64,000 nt of DNA from Arenicola marina. Lineage: Eukaryota > Annelida > Polychaeta > Arenicolidae. The notes beneath the pieces were generated by a model. That model had not been told where the DNA came from. It saw only the letters and a program-made list of their open reading frames with translations, and made no database searches. A program made the translations under genes and the position numbers. The stretch spans positions 37,054,133 to 37,118,132 of the forward strand of contig OZ025263.1 in NCBI GenBank assembly GCA_964019135.1, in the 5' to 3' direction. How positions within the stretch are numbered: position 1 is the first letter of the stretch; the number at the start of each line of letters is the position of its first letter. Positions 13,469 to 25,671 of the stretch are shown here, piece after piece.

Positions 13469-14204
13469 GTGCTAACGCCCACTGGACGCGTTTGCGGCGC
13501 GGCGACGGAACTGACGCGGCGCGCAAAAATAGGACAGTTGAGTTGCGCTTGGCTAACGCCCACTGCACGCGTCAGCGGGACGGCACCGGCGCGGTGCCGT
13601 CGCGGTACCGTCGAGGCTATGCGGAGAGATAGGACATGTTATATTTTTCGGTCGTCGGTCGGCGCGCCGTCGACATTTCAGCCAATCAATAAAAAGAATG
13701 AAATTCAGCGCAATGGACACTCTCCAACCTGGCGGCAAAAGCGTTTGTTTCGGACACAAAGACGCGCGAAAGTTGGTGGAGACATGATACCAGATCCAGC
13801 AACTCCTGAAGCTGCACTGCATGGTGTCAATCTGAAGTAAATTTAAGTCCTAAACCTCTCATCGTTTGCAATTTTTAGCTCCTTTATGAGCCTGTGGTAT
13901 TCTCCCAGCGTCAGTCTTCTTTGAAGGGTGCGATGAATCCAATATCTCATCCTTCTGCGACGTCTTTACGTTGCAAAGTGAGTGCGTCCTCAGCAGAAGA
14001 ATCTATCTTTCATTTGTTACAAAATGCTTCCAATATCTAAAAATAGCCCAAGCCGTTAATTCAGGCAGCTGCTATACGGTCACTCACCGCGCGACCACCG
14101 CGTGCAGTGGGCTATAGCCACCGCGACCGAAACGCGCCGCCTCGGTTCCGTCGCCGCGTCAGTTCCGTCACCGCACCGCGAACGCGTCCAGTGGGCGTCC
14201 GCAC
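13469..14204. mobile_element. 736-bp inverted-repeat DNA element (MITE-like), copy 1
   Basis: A non-satellite insertion with 53-bp terminal inverted repeats at 13,469-13,521 and 14,152-14,204, matching at 48 of 53 positions by hand. Both ends start GTGC and contain ACGCCCACTGGACGCG. A second, subterminal pair of inverted repeats lies inside (13,551-13,571 and 14,099-14,119, 19 of 21 matching, core GCCCACTGCACGCG). Array phase gives a net gain of 739 bp, consistent with a 736-bp element and a 3-bp target duplication, although the flanking triplets TCA and TTT differ. A 3-bp target and repeated subterminal motifs suggest a PIF/Harbinger-type non-autonomous element, but that is inference. The ends are GC-rich and the middle is more AT-rich. 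Open frames of 125 (plus) and 89 (minus) codons resemble nothing I know and no transposase is recognisable. Confidence 0.8.
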
Positions 14205-17048
14205 TTTGAGGTCTCTTGGCCAGTCACACAGGTCACCTTGAAGACCCGTGTTAGAGGCCTCTTGGCCAGTCACACAGTGCGCCTTGAAGACCCGTGTTAG
14301 AGATCTCTTGGCCAGTCACACAGTGCGCCTTGAAGACCCTTGGTTAGAGCCCTCTTGGCCAGTCACTCAGTGCGCCTTGAAGACCCGTGTTAGAGGTCTC
14401 ATGGCCAGTCACACAGGTCACCTTGAAGACCCGTGTTAGAGCCCTCTTGGCCAGTCACACAGTGCGCCTTGAAGACCCGTGTTAGAGGCCTCTTGGCCAG
14501 TCACACAGTCCGCCTTGAAGACCCGTGTTAGAGACCTCTTGGCCAGTCACACAGTGCGCCTTGAAGACCCGTGTCAGAGACCTCTTGGCCAGTCACACAG
14601 TGCGCCTTGAAGACCCGTGTTAGAGACCTCTTGGCCAGTCACACAGTGCGCCTTGAACACCCGTGTTAGAAGGCTCTTGGTTAGTCACACAGTGCGCCTT
14701 GAAGACCCTTCTTAGAGGCCTCTTGGCCAGTCACAGAGGTCGCCTTGAAGACCCGTGTTAGAGACCTCTTGGCCAGTCACACAGTGCGCCTTGAAGACCC
14801 GTGTTAGAGGCCTCTTTGCCAGTCACACAGGTCGCCTTGAAGACCCGTGTTAGAGACCTCTTGGCCAGTCACACAGTGCGCCTTGAAGACCCGTGTTAGA
14901 GGTCTCTTGGCCAGTCACACAGTGCGCCTTGAAGACCCGTGTTGGAGGCCTCTTGGCCAGTCACATAGTGCGCCTTGAAGACCCGTGTTAGAGGCCTCTT
15001 GGCCAGTCACACAGTGCGCCTTGAAGACCGTGTTAGAGGCCTCTTGGCCAGTCACACAGGTCGCCTTGAAGACCCGTGTTAGAGACCTCTTGGCCAGTCA
15101 CACAGTGCGCCTTGAAGACCCGTGTTAGAGGTCTCTTGGCCAGTCACACAAGTCGCCTTGAACACCCGTGTTAGAGACCTCTTGGCCAGTCACACAGTAC
15201 GCCTTGAAGACCCGTGTTAGAGACCTCTTGGCCAGTCACACAGGTCACCTTGAAGACCCGTATTAGAGACCTCTTGGCCAATCACACAGGTCGCCTTGAA
15301 GACCCGTGTTAGATGTCTCTTGGCCAGTCACTCAGCGCGCCTTGAAGACCTGTGTTAGAGACCTCTTGGCCAGTCACATAGTGCGCCTTGAAGACCTGAA
15401 TTAGAGGCCTTTTGACCAGTCACACAGTGCGCCCTGAAGACCCGTGTTAGAGGCCTCTTGGCCAGTCACACAGTGCGCCTTGAAGACCCGTGTTAGAGAC
15501 CTCTTGGCCAGTCACTCAGCGCGCCTTGAAGACCTGTGTTAGAGGCCTCTTAGCCAGTCACACAGTGCGCCTTGAAGACCCGTGTTAGAGGTCTCTTGGC
15601 CAGTCACACAGGTCGCCTTGAAGACCCGTGTTAGAGGTCTCTTGGCCAGTCACTCAGCGCGCCTTGAAGACCCGTGTTAGAGACCTCTTGGCCAGTCACA
15701 CAGTGCGCCTTGAAGACCCGTGTTAGAGGCCTCTTGGCCAGTCACACAGGTCACCTTGAAGACCCGTATTAGAGACCTCTTGGCCAGTCACACAGTGCGC
15801 CTTGAAGACCCGTGTTAGAGACCTCTTGGCCAATCACACAGTGCGCCTTGAAGACCCTTGTCAGAGGGATCTTGGTCAGTCACACAGTGCGCCTTGAAGA
15901 CCCGTGTTAGAGACCTCTTGGCCAGTCACACAGTGCGGCTTGAAGACCCGTTTTAGAGGCCTCTTGGCTAGTCACGCAGTGCGCCTTGAAGACCCGTGTT
16001 AGAGGCCTCTTGGCCAGTCACACAGTGCGCCTTGAAGACCCGTGTTAGAGGCCTCTTGGCCAGTCACACAGGTCACCTTGAAGACCCGTATTAGAGACCT
16101 CTTGGCCAGTCACACAGTGCGCCTTGAAGACCCGTGTTAGAGACCTCTTGGCCAGTCACACAGTGCGCCTTGAAGACCCTTGTCAGAGGTATCTTGGTCA
16201 GTCACACAGTGCGCCTTGAAGACCCGTGTTAGAGACCTCTTGGCCAGTCACACAGTGCGGCTTGAAGACCCGTTTTAGAGGCCTCTTGGCTAGTCACGCA
16301 GTGCGCCTTGAAGACCCGTGTTAGAGGCCTCTTGGCCAGTCACACAGTCCGCCTTGAAGACCCGTGTTAGAGGCCTCTTGGCTAGTCACGCAGTGCGCCT
16401 TGAAGATCCGTGTTAGAGACCTCTTGGCCAGTCACACAGTGCGGTTTGAAGACCCGTGTTAGAGACCTCTTGGCTAGTCACACAGTGCGCTTTGAAGACC
16501 CGTGTTAGAGGCCTCTTGGCCAGTCACACAGTGCGCCTTGAAGACCCGTTTTAGAGGCCTCTTGGCTAGTCACGCATTGCGACTTGAAGACCCGTGTTAG
16601 AGACCTCTTGGCTAGTCACACAGTGCGTCTTAAAGACCCGTGTTAAAGGCCTCTTGGTCAGTTACACATTATGCCTTGAAGACCCGTGTTAGAGGCCTCT
16701 TGGCCATTCACACAGTGCACTGTGAAGACCCCTGTTAGAGGCCTCTTGGCCAGTCACACAGTGCGCCTTGAAGACCCGTGTTAGAGATCTCTTGGCCAGT
16801 CACACAGTGCGGCTTGAAGACCCTTGGTTAGAGGCCTCTTGGCCAGTCACCAAGGTCGCATTGAAGACCCGTGTTAGAGGCATCTTGGCCAGTCACACAG
16901 GTCGCCTTGAAGACTCGTGTTAGAGACCTCTTGGCTAGTCACACAGGTCGCCTTGAAGACCTGTGTTAGAGGCCTCTTGGCTAGTCACACAGGTCGCCTT
17001 GAAGACCCGTGTTAGAGACCTCTTGGCTAGTCACACAGGTCGCCTTGA

Positions 17049-17243
17049 CATGACATGACATGTTGGTGTTTTAGGCCACTTTTGTGCACATACAGGCTAA
17101 ATTGGGCCAAGGAGCCTCCCGGGACGATGAAGGATGAAGGAATGAAACATGCCCCAGATTAGGTGCCCGAGCCCGGATTCGAACCCAGGACATATTGATC
17201 TGCGGTCTAGTGCGCTAACCACTACACCAGGGAGGCCCCCTGT
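17049..17243 (-). mobile_element. tRNA-derived SINE, copy 4
   Basis: Counterpart of copy 2 in the second 11,467-bp block. A and B boxes are intact. No independent insertion is implied. Confidence 0.85.
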
Positions 17244-19513
17244 CACAGGTCGCCTTGAAGACCCGTGTTAGAGGCCTCTGGGCTAGTCACACAGGTCGCC
17301 TTGAAGACCCGTGTTAGAGAACTCTTGGCTAGTCACACAGGTCGCCTTGAAGACCCGTGTTAGAGGCCTCTTGGCTAGTCACACAGGTCGCCTTGAAGAC
17401 CCGTGTTAGAGACCTCTTGGCCAGTCACACAGTGCGCCTTGAAGACCCGTGTTAGAGGCCTCTTGGCCAGTCACACAGTGCGCCTTGAAGACCTGAATTA
17501 AAGGCCTTTTGACCAGTCACACAGTGCGCCCTGAAGACCCGTGTTAGAGGCCTCTTGGCCAGTCACACAGTGCGCCTTGAAGACCCGTGTTAGAGGCCTC
17601 TTGGCCAGTCACACAGTGCGCCTTGAAGACCCGTGTTAGAGGCCTCTTGGCCAATCACACAGTGCGCCTTGAAGACCCGTGTTAGAGGCCTCTTGGCCAG
17701 TCACACAGGTCACCTTGAAGACCCGTATTAGAGACCTCTTGGCCAGTCACACAGGTCGCCTTGAAGACCCGTGTTAGATGTCTCTTGGCCAGTCACTCAG
17801 CGCGCCTTGAAGACCTGTTTTAGAGACCTCTTGGCCAGTCACACAGTGCGCCTTGAAGACCTGAATTAGAGGCCTTTTGACCAGTCACACAGTGCGCCCT
17901 GAAGACCCGTGTTAGAGGCCTCTTGGCCAGTCACACAGTGCGCCTTGAAGACCCGTGTTAGAGACCTCTTGGCCAGTCACTCAGCGCGCCTTGAAGACCT
18001 GTGTTAGAGGCCTCTTAGCCAGTCACACAGTGCGCCTTGAAGACCCGTGTTAGAGGTCTCTTGGCCAGTCACACAGGTCGCCTTGAAGACCCGTGTTAGA
18101 GGTCTCTTGGCCAGTCACTCAGCGCGCCTTGAAGACCCGTGTTAGAGACCTCTTGGCCAGTCACACAGTGCGCCTTGAAGACCCGTGTTAGAGGCCTCTT
18201 GGCCAGTCACACAGGTCACCTTGAAGACCCGTATTAGAGACCTCTTGGCCAGTCACACAGTGCGCCTTGAAGACCCGTGTTAGAGACCTCTTGGCCAGTC
18301 ACACAGTGCGTCTTGAAGACCCTTGTCAGAGGTATCTTGGTCAGTCACACAGTGCGCCTTGAAGACCCGTGTTAGAGACCTCTTGGCCAGTCACACAGTG
18401 CGGCTTGAAGACCCGTTTTAGAGGCCTCTTGGCTAGTCACGCAGTGCGCCTTGAAGACCCGTGTTAGAGGCCTCTTGGCCAGTCACACAGTGCGCCTTGA
18501 AGACCCGTGTTAGAGGCCTCTTGGCCAGTCACACAGGTCACCTTGAAGACCCGTATTAGAGACCTCTTGGCCAGTCACACAGTGCGCCTTGAAGACCCGT
18601 GTTAGAGACCTCTTGGCCAGTCACACAGTGCGCCTTGAAGACCCTTGTCAGAGGTATCTTGGTCAGTCACACAGTGCGCCTTGAAGACCCGTGTTAGAGA
18701 CCTCTTGGCCAGTCACACAGTGCGGCTTGAAGACCCGTTTTAGAGGCCTCTTGGCTAGTCACGCAGTGCGCCTTGAAGACCCGTGTTAGAGGCCTCTTGG
18801 CCAGTCACACAGTCCGCCTTGAAGACCCGTGTTAGAGGCCTCTTGGCTAGTCACGCAGTGCGCCTTGAAGATCCGTGTTAGAGACCTCTTGGCCAGTCAC
18901 ACAGTGCGGTTTGAAGACCCGTGTTAGAGACCTCTTGGCTAGTCACACAGTGCGCCTTGAAGACCCGTGTTAGAGGCCTCTTGGCCAGTCACACAGTGCG
19001 CCTTGAAGACCCGTTTTAGAGGCCTCTTGGCTAGTCACGCATTGCGACTTGAAGACCCGTGTTAGAGACCTCTTGGCTAGTCACACAGTGCGTCTTAAAG
19101 ACTCGTGTTAAAGGCCTCTTGGTCAGTTACACATTATGCCTTGAAGACCCGTGTTAGAGGCCTCTTGGCCATTCACACAGTGCACTGTGAAGACCCCTGT
19201 TAGAGGCCTCTTGGCCAGTCACACAGTGCGCCTTGAAGACCCGTGTTAGAGATCTCTTGGCCAGTCACACAGTGCGGCTTGAAGACCCTTGGTTAGAGGC
19301 CTCTTGGCCAGTCACCAAGGTCGCATTGAAGACCCGTGTTAGAGGCCTCTTGGCCAGTCACACAGGTCGCCTTGAAGACTCGTGTTAGAGACCTCTTGGC
19401 TAGTCACACAGGTCGCCTTGAAGACCTGTGTTAGAGGCCTCTTGGCTAGTCACACAGGTCGCCTTGAAGACCCGTGTTAGAGACCTCTTGGCTAGTCACA
19501 CAGGTCGCCTTGA

Positions 19514-19708
19514 CATGACATGACATGTTGGTGTTTTAGGCCACTTTTCTGCACATACAGGCTAAATTGGGCCAAGGAGCCTCCCGGGACGATGAAGGAT
19601 GAAGGAATGAAACATGCCCCAGATTAGGTGCCCGAGCCCGGATTCGAACCCAGGACATATTGATCTGCGGTCTAGTGCGCTAACCACTACACCAGGGAGG
19701 CCCCCTGT
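19514..19708 (-). mobile_element. tRNA-derived SINE, copy 5
   Basis: Counterpart of copy 3 in the second 11,467-bp block. It differs from copy 3 by at least one base in the body (TTTTCTGCAC here, TTTTGTGCAC in the others). This is one of the few differences between the two large blocks. Confidence 0.85.
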
Positions 19709-22700
19709 CACAGGTCGCCTTGAAGACCCGTGTTAGAGGCCTCTGGGCTAGTCACACAGGTCGCCTTGAAGACCCGTGTTAGAGAACTCTTGGCTAGTCA
19801 CACAGGTCGCCTTGAAGACCCGTGTTAGAGGCCTCTTGGCTAGTCACACAGGTCGCCTTGAAGACCCGTGTTAGAGACCTCTTGGCCAGTCACACAGTGC
19901 GCCTTGAAGACCCGTGTTAGAGGCCTCTTGGCCAGTCACACAATGCGACTTGAAGACCCGTGTTAGAGGCCTCTTGGCCAGTCACACAGGTCGCCTTGAA
20001 GACCTGTGTTAGAGGCCTCTTGGCCAGTCACACAGTGCGCCTTGAAGACCCGTGTTAGAGGCCTCTTGGCCAGTCACAGAGTGCGCCTTGAAGACCCGTG
20101 TTAGAGGCCTCTTGGCCAGTCACACAGTTCGCCTTGAAGACCCGTGTTAGAGGCCTCTTGGCCAGTCACACAGTGCGCCTTGAAGACCCGTGTTAGAGGC
20201 CTCTTGGCCATTCACACAGTGCTCCCTGAAGACCCGTGTCAGAGGCCTCTTGGCCAGTCACACAGTGCTCCCTGAAGACCCGTGTTAGAGACCTCTTGGC
20301 CGGTCACACAGTGCGCCTTGAAGACCCGTGTTAGAGACCTCTTGGCTAGTCACACAGTGCGCCTTGAAGACCCGTGTTAGAGGCCTCTTGGCCAGTCACA
20401 CAGTCCGCCTTGAAGACCCGTGTTAGAGGCCTCTTGGCCAGTCACACAGTGCGCCTTGAACACCCGTGTTAGAGACCTCTTGGCCAGTCACACAGTGCGG
20501 CTTGAAGACCCGTTTTAGAGGCCTCTTGGCCAGTCACACAGTCCGCCTTGAAGACCCGTTGTAGAGGCCTCTTGGCCAGTCACACAGTGCGCCTTGAAGA
20601 CCCGTGTTAGAGACCTCTTGGCTAATCACGCAGTGCGCCTTGAACACCCGTGTTAGAGGCCTCTTGGCCAGTCACATATTGCGCCTTGAAGACCCGTGTT
20701 AGAGGCCTCTTGGCCAGTCACATATTGCGCCTTGAAGACCCGTGTTAGAGGCCTCTTGGCCTGTCATACAGTGCGCCTTGAAGACCCGTGTTAGAGACCT
20801 CTTGGCTAGCCACACAGTGCGCCTTGAAGACCCGTGTTAGAGGCCTCTTGGCCAGTCACACAGGTCGCCTTGAAGAGCCGTTTTAGAGGCCTCTTGGCTA
20901 GTCACGCAGTGCGCCTTGAAGACCCGTGTTAGAGACCTCTTGGCTAGTCACACAGTGCGTCTTAAAGACCCGTGTTAGAGGCCTCTTGGTCAGTTACACA
21001 TTATGCCTTGAAGACCCGTGTTAGAGGCCTCTTGGCCAGTCACACAGTGCGCCTTGAGCACCCGTGTTAGAGGCCTCTTGGCCATTCACACAGTGCACTG
21101 TGAAGACCCCTGTTAGAGGCCTCTTGGCCAGTCACACAGTGCGCCTTGAAGACCCGTGTTAGAGATCTCTTGGCCAGTCACACAGTGCGGCTTGAAGACC
21201 CTTGGTTAGAGGCCTCTTGGCCAGTCACCAAGGTCGCATTGAAGACCCGTGTTAGAGGCATCTTGGCCAGTCACACAGTGCGCCTTGAAAACCCGTGTAA
21301 GAGGCCTCTTGGCCAGTCACTCAGTGCGGCTTGAAGACCCTTGGTTAGAGGCCTCTTGGCCAGTCACAAAGGTCGCATTGAAGACCCGTGTTAGAGGCAT
21401 CTTGGCCAGTCACACAGTGCGCCTTGAAGACCCACGTTAGAAGCCTCTTGGCCAGTCACACAGTGCGCCTTGAAGACCTGAATTAGAGGCCTTTTGACCA
21501 GTCACACAGTGCGCCCTGAAGACCCGTGTTAGAGGCCTCTTGGCCAGTCACACAGGTCGCCTTGAAGCCCCGTGTTAGAGGCCTCTTGGCCAGGCACACA
21601 GTGCGCCTTGAAGACCCGTGTTAGAGGCCTCTTGGCCAGTCACACAGTGCGCCTTGAAGACCCGTGTTAGAGGCCTCTTGGCCAGTCACACATGTCGCCT
21701 TGAAGACCCGTGTTAGAGGCCTCTTGGTTCTTCACACAATGTGCTTTGAAGACCCGTGTTAGAGACCTCTTGGCCAGTCACACAGGTCGCCTTGAAGCCC
21801 CGTGTTAAAGGCCTCTTTGCCAGTCACACAGTGCGCCTTGAAGACCCGTGTTAGAGGCCTCTTGGCTAGTCACACAGTGCGCCTTGATGACCCGTGTTAG
21901 AGGCCTCTTGGCCAGTCACACAGTGCGCCTTGAAGACCTGAATTAAAGGCCTTTTGACCAGTCACACAGTGCGCCCTGAAGACCCGTGTTAGAGGCCCCT
22001 TGGCCAGTCACACAGTGCGCCTTGAAGACCCGTGTTAGAGACCTCTTGGCCAGTCACTCAGCGCGCCTTGAAGACCTGTGTTAGAGGCCTCTTAGCCAGT
22101 CACACAGTGCGCCTTGAAGACCCGTGTTAGAGGCCTCTTAGCCAGTCACACAGTGCGCCTTGAAGACCCGTGTTAGAGGCCTCTTGGCCAGTCACACAGT
22201 GCGCCTTGAAGACCCGTGTTAGAGGCCTCTTGGCCAGTCACACAGTGCGCCTTGAAGACCCGTGTTAGAGGCCTCTTGGCCAATCACACAGTGCGCCTTG
22301 AAGACCCGTGTTAGAGGCCTCTTGGCCAGTCACACAGGTCACCTTGAAGACCCGTATTAGAGACCTCTTGGCCAGTCACACAGGTCGCCTTGAAGACCCG
22401 TGTTAGATGTCTCTTGGCCAGTCACTCAGCGCGCCTTGAAGACCTGTGTTAGAGACCTCTTGGCCAGTCACACAGTGCGCCTTGAAGACCTGAATTAGAG
22501 GCCTTTTGACCAGTCACACAGTGCGCCCTGAAGACCCGTGTTAGAGGCCTCTTGGCCAGTCACACAGTGCGCCTTGAAGACCCGTGTTAGAGACCTCTTG
22601 GCCAGTCACTCAGCGCGCCTTGAAGACCTGTGTTAGAGGCCTCTTAGCCAGTCACACAGTGCGCCTTGAAGACCCGTGTTAGAGGTCTCTTGGCCAGTCA

Positions 22701-24935
22701 CACAGGTCGCCTTGAAGACCCGTGTTAGAGGTCTCTTGGCCAGTCACTCAGCGCGCCTTGAAGACCCGTGTTAGAGACCTCTTGGCCAGTCACACAGTGC
22801 GCTTTGAAGACCCGTGTTAGAGGCCTCTTGGCCAGTCACACAGGTCACCTTGAAGACCCGTATTAGAGACCTCTTGGCCAGTCACACACTGCGCCTTGAA
22901 GACCCGTGTTAGAGATCTCTTGGCCAGTCACACAGTGCGCCTTGAAGACCCGTGTTAGAGGTCTCTTGGCCAGTCACACAGGTCGCCTTGAAGACCCGTG
23001 TTAGAGGCCTCTTGCCCAGTCACACAGTGCGCCATGAAGACCCGTGTTAGAGGTCTCTTGGCCAGTCACACAGGTCGCCTTGAAGACCCGTGTTAGAGGT
23101 CTCTTGGCCAGTCACTCAGCGCGCCTTGAAGACCCGTGTTAGAGACCTCTTGGCCAGTCACACAGTGCGCCTTGAAGACCCGTGTTAGAGGCCTCTTGGC
23201 CAGTCACACAGGTCACCTTGAAGACCCGTGTTAGAGGTCTCTTGGCCAGTCACTCAGCGCGCCTTGAAGACCCGTGTTAGAGGCCTCTTGCCCAGTCACG
23301 CAGTGCGCCTTGAAGACCCGTGTTAGAGGCCTCTGGGCCAGTCACATAGGTAACCTTGAAGACCTGTATTAGAGGTCTCTTGGCCAGTCACTCAGCGCGC
23401 CTTGAAGACCCGTGTTAGAGGCATCTTGCCCAGTCACACAGTGCGCCTTGAAGACCCGTGTTAGAGGCCTCTTGGCCAGTCACACAGGTCACCTTGAAGA
23501 CCTGTATTAGAGGTCTCTTGGCCAGTCACTCAGCGCGCCTTGAAGACCCGTGTTCGAGGCCTCTTGGCCAGTCACACAGTGCGCCTTGAAGACCTGTATT
23601 AGAGGTCTCTTGGCCAGTCACTCAGCGCGCCTTGAAGACCCGTGTTAGAGGCCTCTTGGCCGGTCACACAGGTCACCTTGAAGACCTGTATTAGAGGTCT
23701 CTTGGCCAGTCACTCAGCGCGCCTTGAAGACCCGTGTTAGAGACCTCTTGCCCAGTCACGCAGTGCGCCTTGAAGACCCGTGTTAGAGGCCTCTTGCCCA
23801 GTCACACAGTGCGCCTTGAAGACCCGTGTTAGAGGTCGTTTGGCCAGTCACACAGGTCGCCTTGAAGACCCGTGTTAGAGGTCTCTTGGCCAGTCACTCA
23901 GCGCGCCTTGAAGACCCGTGTTAGAGACCTCTTGGCCAGTCACACAGTGCGCCTTGAAGACCCGTGTTAGAGGCCTCTTGGCCAGTCACACAGGTCACCT
24001 TGAAGACCCGTATTAGAGACCTCTTGGCCAGTCACACAGGTCGCCTTGAAGACCCGTGTTAGAGGCCTCTTGCCCAGTCACGCAGTGCGCCTTGAAGACC
24101 CGTGTTAGAGGCCTCTTGGCCAGTCACATAGGTCACCTTGAAGACCTGTATTAGAGGTCTCTTGGCCAGTCACTCAGCGCGCCTTGAAGACCCGTGTTAG
24201 AGGCCTCTTGCCCAGTCACACAGTGCGCCTTGAAGACCCGTGTTAGAGGCCTCTTGGCCAGTCACGCAGTGCGCCTTGAAGACCCGTGTTAGAGGCCTCT
24301 TGGCCAGTCACACAGTGCGCCTTGAAGACCCGTGTTAGAGACCTCTTGGCCGGTCACACAGTGCGCCTTGAAGACCCGTGTTAGAGACCTCTTGGCCAGT
24401 CACACAGGTCACCTTGAAGACCTGTATTAGAGGTCTCTTGGCCAGTCACTCAGCGCGCCTTGAAGACCCGTGTTAGTGGGCTCTTGCCCAGTCACGCAGT
24501 GCGCCTTGAAGACCCGTGTTAGAGACCACTTGGCCAGTCACACAGTGCGCCTTGAAGACCCGTGTTAGAGGCCTCTTGGCCAGTCACACAGGTCACCTTG
24601 AAGACCTGTATTAGAGGTTTCTTGGCCAGTCACACAGTGCGCCTTGAAGACCCGTGTTAGAGGTCTCTTGGCCAGTCACACAGGTCGCCTTGAAGACCCG
24701 TGTTAGAGACCTCTTGGCCAGTCACACAGTGCGCCTTGAAGACCCGTGTTAGAGGTCTCTTGGCCAGTCACACAGTGCGCCTTGAAGACCCGTGTTAGAG
24801 ACCTCTTGGCCAGTCACGCAGGTCGCCTTGAAGACCCGTATTAGAGGCCTCTTGGCCAGTCACTCAGCGCGCCTTGAAGACCCGTGTTAGAGGCCTCTTA
24901 GCCAGTCACACAGTGCGCCTTGAAGACCCGTGTCA

Positions 24936-25671
24936 GTGCTAACGCCCACTGGACGCGTTTGCGGCGCGGCGACGGAACTGACGCGGCGCGCAAAAATAGG
25001 ACAGTTGAGTTGCGCTTGGCTAACGCCCACTGCACGCGTCAGCGGGACGGCACCGGCGCGGTGCCGTCGCGGTACCGTCGAGGCTATGCGGAGAGATAGG
25101 ACATGTTATATTTTTCGGTCGTCGGTCGGCGCGCCGTCGACATTTCAGCCAATCAATAAAAAGAATGAAATTCAGCGCAATGGACACTCTCCAACCTGGC
25201 GGCAAAAGCGTTTGTTTCGGACACAAAGACGCGCGAAAGTTGGTGGAGACATGATACCAGATCCAGCAACTCCTGAAGCTGCACTGCATGGTGTCAATCT
25301 GAAGTAAATTTAAGTCCTAAACCTCTCATCGTTTGCAATTTTTAGCTCCTTTATGAGCCTGTGGTATTCTCCCAGCGTCAGTCTTCTTTGAAGGGTGCGA
25401 TGAATCCAATATCTCATCCTTCTGCGACGTCTTTACGTTGCAAAGTGAGTGCGTCCTCAGCAGAAGAATCTATCTTTCATTTGTTACAAAATGCTTCCAA
25501 TATCTAAAAATAGCCCAAGCCGTTAATTCAGGCAGCTGCTATACGGTCACTCACCGCGCGACCACCGCGTGCAGTGGGCTATAGCCACCGCGACCGAAAC
25601 GCGCCGCCTCGGTTCCGTCGCCGCGTCAGTTCCGTCACCGCACCGCGAACGCGTCCAGTGGGCGTCCGCAC
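24936..25671. mobile_element. 736-bp inverted-repeat DNA element (MITE-like), copy 2
   Basis: The same insertion carried by the 11,467-bp duplication, at exactly that offset from copy 1 and in the same array phase. The long open frames in both copies translate identically, so no divergence is visible in that part. Confidence 0.8.

Larger units (their letters stand above)
3757..15223 (+). repeat. 11,467-bp tandem duplication, first copy
   Basis: First copy of an 11,467-bp block inside the 46-bp array. Landmarks recur at exactly +11,467: the SINEs at 5,582 and 8,047 reappear at 17,049 and 19,514, and the inverted-repeat element at 13,469 reappears at 24,936. The left identity edge is set by a G/A difference at 3,756 versus 15,223. 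The block holds two SINEs, one inverted-repeat element and about 224 monomers. Identity by eye is very high. The differences I saw include 7,880 (A) versus 19,347 (C), a G/C change inside the second SINE, and a C/T change near 5,024 versus 16,491. This points to a recent event, or to an assembly duplication. Confidence 0.93.

Noticed and set aside
13463..13840. 125-codon plus-strand and 89-codon minus-strand open frames
   Set aside because: They begin or end in the terminal inverted repeat of a non-autonomous element, overlap each other, and resemble no transposase I know.
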